Part shown: piece by piece, positions 21,492-26,689 of the stretch
Numbering within the stretch: the stretch's first letter is position 1
Layout of the letters: each line of letters opens with the position of its first letter
Virus record (IMG/VR): IMGVR_UViG_3300017729_000026
Location: 1-26,689 of that record
Length of the DNA: 26,689 bases
Reading direction: 5' to 3' (one strand)
From: a virus
The notes under the pieces: generated by a model
Database searches by the model: none
What the model was told of the DNA's origin: nothing
Seen by the model: only the letters and a program-made list of their open reading frames with translations
Made by a program: the position numbers and the translations under genes

Positions 21492-23291
21492 CTAGTTCTC
21501 GTCACCCACATAACGGGATGTCCACATAGTTAATGAATATTTAACCCCAGACTTTAGCTCATCGACATAATGACCATGAGTAACTTGACTAGGGAAGAGT
21601 ATACAACTTCCAACGGGTACATCTAGGTTTGTAAAGTCCTGACGTGGGAAATAGAGTGTAGCACCTTCATAGTTGTCGTTTAATTTAACGCTACCAGTTA
21701 TAAGAGATGCGTCTGTGTGTAATCCTAGAGACTTCTGTGTGTCCATAGCGTAGCGCATAGTAAAGGCATCACGTAATCCCATATACTCTACAGGCTTCCA
21801 ATGTTTTTCACATATCTTAAATAGTCTATCTCTCCAGAGAATTTCATACTCTTTCCACAGACCTAACTTCTTAAGCCTTATCTCTTGCGCTGGAAACTTA
21901 TCTCCATCTAAATTACCCCAACCACCTAGAGCATCAGACTTAGCTATTAAGTCTTTACACTCACTATCAGATAATAGTTTTGTAACTAGCAAGTCTTGAG
22001 CTACTTCTTTATAGTCTAAATCTCTACTTGTCCTAGTAATAGGAGAGGATAGTTCATTATACCCAAACTGTTCTGCTAAACTGTAGAAGAAGTCTTTCTC
22101 TGACTTACCTCCATTACCATGATATATACAGCCACAACAATTAGTTCTATCATTCCAGAGTTGACCGTTTACTATCTTTATATTTGTATCGTGGTTTTGG
22201 AATATGTATGCTTCGTAGTCTAATCCTACTTTGTTTGCATACTCTGTTTCTACTGTACCATCAATTAGTTTTAAGTATCTTGTTTGACAGTATAGTTGAT
22301 CATCACCTTTAGAGTCTGTACTTGGTAAGTTAAGGAATTCATTTATTGCCCCTGCATACCCTATATACAATCCACTATTTAAATATCTGTAAGGTGTTCC
22401 ATCATCTATCCAACTCTCTTTGTAGAAGTGATTATCTGTTATAGGCCAACACTCTTGTTCTGCACCAAACAATATATCTACATCAAAGTCTAAGAACCTT
22501 TGTACTATCGTCTCATAACCTTCAGTGAAGAAAGTATCATACCCATCGACAAATAAGACTATCTCATCTTTGGCTAAGTCTTTAACTAGGTTTTTTACTA
22601 GCTCTACTTTTCTTAGACCATCATATCCTTCCATCTCACTCTTCCAGCTGTCCCCTTTACCAAGGTTCACTAAATTAATTTGATGTTTGTCGCATGACTG
22701 TGATAGAGGCCACATCTTAGTTTCATCTGTAGCTACTGTTATTATGTTAATCTTACTAGAGTCTATCATCGGAGTATCTTCTTCCTCTATGGTACTTGGT
22801 CGGGTTGACCTTGGGATTTGAGTAACGACCTCTTCTTTGTAGAAGTAGTTATTTTTATGTTTTAGTTTCATAGGAACCCATTCATCAACAGGGATGATGT
22901 TATCCTTAAAGTCTTGTATCAACAGTCTTGCTGTATCTGGAGTAATTGCATAAGCATGGCAGTTATACCAATAACCCATATCGTTCCATCTGTAACCTAA
23001 CCATACACTATCGTGGGAATTAAGAAGTCTATTTACCTTATCAGTATCTATACTATCGTAGACTGCATCCTCTTCCAGTATAATACCATTAGAGTTACTG
23101 TTTGCAATCTTCTCCCAGACCCTCATATGGCTCACTGAGCATCCAAACTCACCTTTAAGTATACTCCTACTGTGAATAGGGTCTAACCAGCCTGTACGGG
23201 GCTTACAGCCAGTCTCAGAGTATATATCACCCCAGTGTTTGTTACGAGCATCGTAAGCTGATCCGTGTAGTGATATTTGATATATTATCAA
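21492..23291 (-). CDS. Three-domain collagen-modifying enzyme (GT25 + LH3-type glycosyltransferase + Fe/2OG hydroxylase)
   Basis: A 599-residue enzyme with three domains. Residues 1-165 are a GT25-type glycosyltransferase: GEFGCSVSHMRVW (48-60), IILEEDAVY (70-78), YNCHAYAITPDTARLL (109-124) and PVDEWVP. Residues 181-400 match the glycosyltransferase domain of lysyl hydroxylase 3: FVDGYD with DxxD at 249-252, GAEQECWP, YLNSGLYIGYA, DDQLYCQTRYL, LDYEAYIFQN and a HGNG ending with His391. Residues 430-599 are an Fe(II)/2-oxoglutarate hydroxylase: HTD (525-527) and distal His574 in THGHYV. Lys584 lies ten residues further, where LH3 has a 2OG-binding arginine. The start is TTG at 23291, overlapping the previous stop (TTGA); the next in-frame ATG would remove the GT25 motifs. 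Probable substrate: the neighbouring collagen-like fiber. Domain calls are firm; substrate and order of reactions are inferred. Confidence 0.88.
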   Translation of the reverse strand: MIIYQISLHGSAYDARNKHWGDIYSETGCKPRTGWLDPIHSRSILKGEFGCSVSHMRVWEKIANSNSNGIILEEDAVYDSIDTDKVNRLLNSHDSVWLGYRWNDMGYWYNCHAYAITPDTARLLIQDFKDNIIPVDEWVPMKLKHKNNYFYKEEVVTQIPRSTRPSTIEEEDTPMIDSSKINIITVATDETKMWPLSQSCDKHQINLVNLGKGDSWKSEMEGYDGLRKVELVKNLVKDLAKDEIVLFVDGYDTFFTEGYETIVQRFLDFDVDILFGAEQECWPITDNHFYKESWIDDGTPYRYLNSGLYIGYAGAINEFLNLPSTDSKGDDQLYCQTRYLKLIDGTVETEYANKVGLDYEAYIFQNHDTNIKIVNGQLWNDRTNCCGCIYHGNGGKSEKDFFYSLAEQFGYNELSSPITRTSRDLDYKEVAQDLLVTKLLSDSECKDLIAKSDALGGWGNLDGDKFPAQEIRLKKLGLWKEYEILWRDRLFKICEKHWKPVEYMGLRDAFTMRYAMDTQKSLGLHTDASLITGSVKLNDNYEGATLYFPRQDFTNLDVPVGSCILFPSQVTHGHYVDELKSGVKYSLTMWTSRYVGDEN

Positions 23292-23638
23292 TTCTCAATT
23301 ACGTCCCAAGACCTAGTTTCTTCATTCCAATCATACCTATTGCCATCATCAGGGTATGCTGTAGGGGCTTCCCAGATACACGTTTCTTCATCTAACGTCC
23401 AACTATTGTAAGGCTGTGGTGCAATAAATGCATCTCTGATTGAATCGTATGTATAGCCTATACCAGCATAGTTTTTTCTTAAAGGTGTACCGCCGTTTGC
23501 ATGAATTCCAGCGAAAGTGTTATAAGATGTTTTTATCCATTCCCCTGCGCTGTCATCCTCAAACGTATCAAAGAAATCAGCCTCTGCTACAATTACCTTA
23601 TCGACTACTCCATCAATAACTTTTGCGTAGTGTGCCAT
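23288..23638 (-). CDS. Small conserved fiber-associated protein
   Basis: A 116-residue protein of a kind common in marine phages beside fiber genes: MAHYAKVIDGVVDKVIVAEA, then GEWIKTSYNTFAGI and LRKNYAGIGYTYDSIRDAFI. It continues PQPYNSWTLDEETCIWEAPT and ends with a YDWNEETRSWDV segment. Repeated W/Y-rich turns (PYNSWTLDE, RYDWNEETRSW) suggest small beta repeats. It lies between the collagen-like fiber and the modifying enzyme, overlapping the enzyme by 4 bases. Function is not known; a virion surface or fiber-assembly role is suggested only by context. Confidence 0.72.
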   Translation of the reverse strand: MAHYAKVIDGVVDKVIVAEADFFDTFEDDSAGEWIKTSYNTFAGIHANGGTPLRKNYAGIGYTYDSIRDAFIAPQPYNSWTLDEETCIWEAPTAYPDDGNRYDWNEETRSWDVIEN

Positions 23639-23648
23639 ATTAAGTTTC

Positions 23649-25715
23649 CTAATCTGTATAACGTATTACAACAATACCAGAGCCACCTGATACTGGACCT
23701 CTACCGATTGCGCCAGAACCGCCAGCACCACCACCAGTGTTAGTTGACCCCGCACTGGGTGAGCTGGTTTGACTACCACCATTGCCACCGCCTCCAAGGC
23801 CCCCAGACCCAGCACCAGCGTTGTTGTATCGACCACCGCCGCCGCCGCCGCCGTAGTACTGAGTTGATCCTGTCCGAAGTGAGTTGGACCCACCTGCGCC
23901 ACCGTTTCCAGCGTCACCTGATACACCTGCTCCTGTAACGCCGCCACCGCCACCGCCGCCAGTACTAGCACCGCTACCGCCACTATTGCCCAAACCAGAA
24001 GTACCAGAACCAGCACCGCCACCGCCGTGACCACCGCCGCCGCCTGATGAACCTGATCCACCAGAGCCTTGCTTAGAGCCACCGCCTCCGCCACCAATAG
24101 CGCTGATAGAGAACACAGAGCTAGTGCCACCTTGCGATCCGTGACCGCCATTTGAGTAGCTTGGGCTACCCCCTCCACCTACGACTATAGAGTAGTTAGT
24201 GGATGAAGATACGCTGAAAGTGCCTGTTTTCATAGCACCGCCGCCACCACCGCCACTGCCGTCATAACCTCCGCCTCCGCCGCCGCCAACGATAAGATAA
24301 CTTACTGTTTTGCTGAAGTATTGTGGGGTTGAAAATGTACCGCTACCAGTAAAAGTGTGTACCCTAAAGCCTGAGTATGTAGTTACCGTACCCCCAGTTG
24401 CTGGTTGGGCTGAAATGCCGCCAGTACCATCACCTACGTTTGCCCATGAGTTACTGTTAGTAGTTGCACTTACACAAACATAAGCCACACCAGATGAAGT
24501 GTTGAACCACAAATGTCCAACGCCAGAGGAAGGGTTTGTTACGGGGGTTGGGTTTGTTGTTGATACAGTAACGTCAGAAAGCTGTCCTATACTACCAGAG
24601 GCAATCTCACCCTTTTGTCCTTTTTGACCAGTACTACCAGTACCACCAGTAGAGCCTGTATTACCAGTTTGACCTTTTTGACCCTTCTGTCCTGTACCTC
24701 CAGTTGAGCCAGTAGAACCTGTTTGTCCCTTCTGACCTTTCTGTCCAGTAGATCCAGTTGAACCAGTACCGCCAGTAGATCCAGTTTGACCCTTCTGACC
24801 CTTCTGTCCAGTAGATCCAGTTGAGCCTGTACTACCAGTATTACCAGTATTACCTTGCGCTCCTACTTCACCCTTTTGTCCTTTTTGGCCTTGAGATCCA
24901 GTACTTCCAGTTGAGCCAGTATTACCCGTCTGTCCCTTCTGTCCCTTTTGTCCTTGCGAACCAGTACTACCAGTTGAGCCAGTTGAGCCTGTAGAACCCG
25001 TAGCTCCTACCTCACCCTTTTGTCCCTTTTGTCCAGTAGAGCCTGTACCACCAGATGCACCAACTTCACCCTTTTGGCCTTTCTGACCTTGGGAACCTGT
25101 AGATCCAGTATTACCAGCATTACCTTGAATACCTTGTGCGCCAACCTCGCCCTTCTGTCCCTTCTGACCAGTAGCTCCGTTAGATCCAGCACTACCTGTA
25201 GCTCCTGTAGCTCCTGTAGCCCCTACTTCGCCCTTCTGACCTTTCTGACCAGTAGAACCTGTATTACCTGTAACTCCAACTTCGCCTTTTTGACCTTTAG
25301 CTCCAGTCGATCCTGTATTACCAGTTACACCGACCTCACCCTTTTGTCCTTTAGCTCCAGCGGAACCAGCACTACCAGTTGCTCCAGTATTACCTTGAAT
25401 ACCTTGAGAACCAGTAGCTCCAACTTCACCTTTCTGTCCCTTCTGACCTTGAAGAGCAGTGGCAGTAACAGTAGCTTTTTTCCAAGTACCAGCAGAAGTA
25501 TCATACGACACAATAAGGTCGTCAGATGCTGGAGATGCACTAGTAGATAGACCTGTCAATGCTGTAGGTAAAGCTGTGGCAGTAACATCTGCGTTAGCAG
25601 ATACGTTATCTAGTTTAGACCCATCAGTAGAAACATTTCTACCGTCAACAGTACCTACGTTTACTACGTTTCTACTGTCGTCAATTACCTCAGTGCCGTT
25701 TATTTTTACTGCCAT
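23649..25715 (-). CDS. Collagen-like fiber with polyglycine-rich tip
   Basis: A 688-residue fiber. Residues 1-89 form an attachment region with GTVDGRNVSTDGSKLDNVSA, a module shared with the next fiber gene upstream. Residues 90-371 are 94 uninterrupted Gly-X-Y triplets, mostly GQK, GEV, GST, GNT and GAT. Thirteen lysine pairs, nearly all GQKGQK, give 26 lysines, every one in Y, and there is no proline. A short beta linker follows (about 372-450, including SSGVGHLWFNTSSGVAYVCV). From about 450 to the end comes a Gly_rich_2-like domain, TFTGSGTF ... YLIVGGGGGGG ... GGSGIVVIRY, dominated by glycine runs. This type of domain can stack as polyglycine II helices in phage receptor-binding tips such as S16 gp38. 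It is probably a trimeric triple-helix fiber. Receptor unknown. Confidence 0.92.
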   Translation of the reverse strand: MAVKINGTEVIDDSRNVVNVGTVDGRNVSTDGSKLDNVSANADVTATALPTALTGLSTSASPASDDLIVSYDTSAGTWKKATVTATALQGQKGQKGEVGATGSQGIQGNTGATGSAGSAGAKGQKGEVGVTGNTGSTGAKGQKGEVGVTGNTGSTGQKGQKGEVGATGATGATGSAGSNGATGQKGQKGEVGAQGIQGNAGNTGSTGSQGQKGQKGEVGASGGTGSTGQKGQKGEVGATGSTGSTGSTGSTGSQGQKGQKGQTGNTGSTGSTGSQGQKGQKGEVGAQGNTGNTGSTGSTGSTGQKGQKGQTGSTGGTGSTGSTGQKGQKGQTGSTGSTGGTGQKGQKGQTGNTGSTGGTGSTGQKGQKGEIASGSIGQLSDVTVSTTNPTPVTNPSSGVGHLWFNTSSGVAYVCVSATTNSNSWANVGDGTGGISAQPATGGTVTTYSGFRVHTFTGSGTFSTPQYFSKTVSYLIVGGGGGGGYDGSGGGGGGAMKTGTFSVSSSTNYSIVVGGGGSPSYSNGGHGSQGGTSSVFSISAIGGGGGGSKQGSGGSGSSGGGGGHGGGGAGSGTSGLGNSGGSGASTGGGGGGGVTGAGVSGDAGNGGAGGSNSLRTGSTQYYGGGGGGGRYNNAGAGSGGLGGGGNGGSQTSSPSAGSTNTGGGAGGSGAIGRGPVSGGSGIVVIRYTD
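24603..25448 (-). repeat. Collagen-type Gly-X-Y repeat tract (94 triplets)
   Basis: A nine-base-periodic coding tract encodes 94 perfect Gly-X-Y triplets with no interruption. On the + strand it appears as repeated CCYTTYTGWCC and CCAGTAGAWCC blocks, the GQKGQKG and GSTGST codons. Lysine pairs recur 6-9 triplets apart. The repeats make the tract prone to length change by recombination between copies. Confidence 0.93.
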
Positions 25716-25741
25716 CTTCGTGTACTCACTATTAGCTTATG

Positions 25742-26689
25742 TTATATTGTTTGGTCAGTCTGTATGTCATTAGTCACAGACAATGTTCCGCTACTGTCGA
25801 GTTTGAATTTATTTGTTCCACTATAAGCAAAGAATAAAGATCCTCCGCTTTCAGTTATAGTCCAGTCACCAAAGTCTACTGTCGGAGTAAATAAAGTTCC
25901 TGTCATTGTTCCACCAGCTTTAGGCACTGCATTATCAGCAGTAGTACCTTGGGCGGCTGTAGCATAGTCTGTGCTATCAAATGCTTTAACTTGTGCAAGG
26001 TTAGTAACTTCACTATCCATTAAAGCACCAGCGGCTGTTACATTAGTTGTATCTGTTACATCTGCACCGTCTTCTACATTTATAGCAGTTAGAAGCGAAC
26101 TCTTAGTTATAGAGCCTATTAATCCAACTACTGATTGTACTGCGTCTGTATTATCATGCTTAGACCAGTTGTTAGCATAAGTCGTAGTAGAAGCGTTATC
26201 TGTAGTAGCGACAATGTTATCGCCTACATGAAAGGCAACACTATCTACAGTACCTGCTACAGATACATAATAGAACCAACCAGTTTGTGCGCCCGATGGA
26301 AAACTACCAGCAGAAGCATCCCAGTCGCCTTTATATACCATACCATTAGCAAGAGCCGCAACTTCAGTTTCTATGTTATCTAGAGTAGCTCCGTCTGTCG
26401 CTATATCACGACCATCGACTGTACCTGATACAGTTACGTTTCCTGTTACTGAAATACCTGATGATGTTGTGGCTAGTTTGATTGAATTGTCGTGGTATAA
26501 GTCTACAGAGCTGTTAAGGTTAAATGTAGCCATTGTTTCTGAAGCTGACGCATTACTTATAAGAACACTGCTTGAACCTGCTAAATATAAATTACCCGTA
26601 CCAGTATCTTGAACAAAGGAGTTACCACTATTATGATAAACCTGTAAATCTGAACCAGATCCGAATATGGCTTTTGAGTTGTCAGCGAA
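25742..26689 (-). CDS. Fiber protein, 5' end outside the window
   Basis: The frame is open from the window edge through the ATG at 26533, so the gene is partial at its start and 315 residues are visible. The edge part (DNSKAIFGSGSDLQVYHNSG, then SFVQDTGTGNLYLAG and LYHDNSIKLATTSSGISVTG) is the beta-repeat module found in many marine phage fibers. It continues GTVDGRDIATDGATLDNIET, a module shared with the collagen-like fiber, and GWFYYVSVAGTVDSVAFHVG. The terminal region repeats the module (VDFGDWTITESGGSLFFAYS). The ATG at 26533 looks internal, because coding continues upstream with the same repeat character. Likely a structural fiber placed on the same part of the virion as the collagen-like protein. 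Confidence 0.82.
   Translation of the reverse strand, partial: FADNSKAIFGSGSDLQVYHNSGNSFVQDTGTGNLYLAGSSSVLISNASASETMATFNLNSSVDLYHDNSIKLATTSSGISVTGNVTVSGTVDGRDIATDGATLDNIETEVAALANGMVYKGDWDASAGSFPSGAQTGWFYYVSVAGTVDSVAFHVGDNIVATTDNASTTTYANNWSKHDNTDAVQSVVGLIGSITKSSLLTAINVEDGADVTDTTNVTAAGALMDSEVTNLAQVKAFDSTDYATAAQGTTADNAVPKAGGTMTGTLFTPTVDFGDWTITESGGSLFFAYSGTNKFKLDSSGTLSVTNDIQTDQTI

Noticed and set aside
23666-24178. A 170-residue Ala/Val/Leu-rich frame on the - strand
   Set aside because: It is an alternate frame of the glycine-rich tip (GGN codons read as GNG/NGG), with no start signal or motif.
24603-25448. Regular short repeats resembling a CRISPR array or microsatellite
   Set aside because: The repeats have nine-base periodicity and encode Gly-X-Y, with no spacer structure.

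Overview
The window is a 26.7 kb piece of a tailed double-stranded DNA phage. It looks like a long-tailed siphovirus infecting a Gram-negative, probably aquatic or marine bacterium. Evidence for this is a lambda/HK97-style head-tail gene order with a tape measure protein, a two-frame tail assembly chaperone and a gpJ-like tail tip, a GH108 endolysin with several small membrane proteins, and many exported proteins with Gram-negative signal peptides. By eye the DNA is moderately AT-rich. I saw no tRNA, integrase, insertion sequence or CRISPR array.

The two gene blocks are convergent. On the + strand (1-1301) is the end of a nucleotide-metabolism operon: the 3' part of a B12-dependent class II ribonucleotide reductase, a glutaredoxin overlapping it by one base, a DUF3310 (T7 gp1.7-like) protein and a 46-residue membrane peptide. 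A strong, probably bidirectional terminator at 1407-1446 separates this from the rest. Everything from 1454 to the window end lies on the - strand in tightly overlapped genes that read as one late transcription unit.

In transcription order (right to left) the late block has these parts. First is a fiber module at 19.9-26.7 kb: a partial fiber gene, a collagen-like fiber with a polyglycine tip, a small conserved protein, a 599-residue three-domain collagen-modifying enzyme, a protein of sixteen 23-residue repeats and an Ig-like protein. Next is the head module at 16.6-19.9 kb: XkdF-type protease, scaffold-like protein, decoration protein, major capsid protein followed by a terminator, and an unknown protein. 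Then come head-tail connection genes (14.96-16.6 kb), the tail tube, the G/GT chaperone with a -1 frameshift, tape measure, tail tip proteins, gpJ-like protein, a second conventional tail fiber and its chaperone (6.2-14.9 kb). A run of exported proteins of unknown role follows (3.3-6.2 kb), and finally the lysis-type genes (1.45-3.3 kb).

The most striking content is the collagen system. One polypeptide (21492-23291) carries a GT25 glycosyltransferase domain, a lysyl-hydroxylase-3-type glycosyltransferase domain (DxxD, HGNG) and a C-terminal Fe(II)/2-oxoglutarate hydroxylase domain (HxD...H...K). Two genes upstream lies a fiber with 94 uninterrupted Gly-X-Y triplets. All 26 of its collagen-domain lysines sit in the Y position and it has no proline there. 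Together they suggest that the phage hydroxylates and then glycosylates lysines of its own collagen fiber with one enzyme. This is an inference from sequence. The module sits in front of the head protease rather than next to the tail tip, so the fiber could decorate the head.
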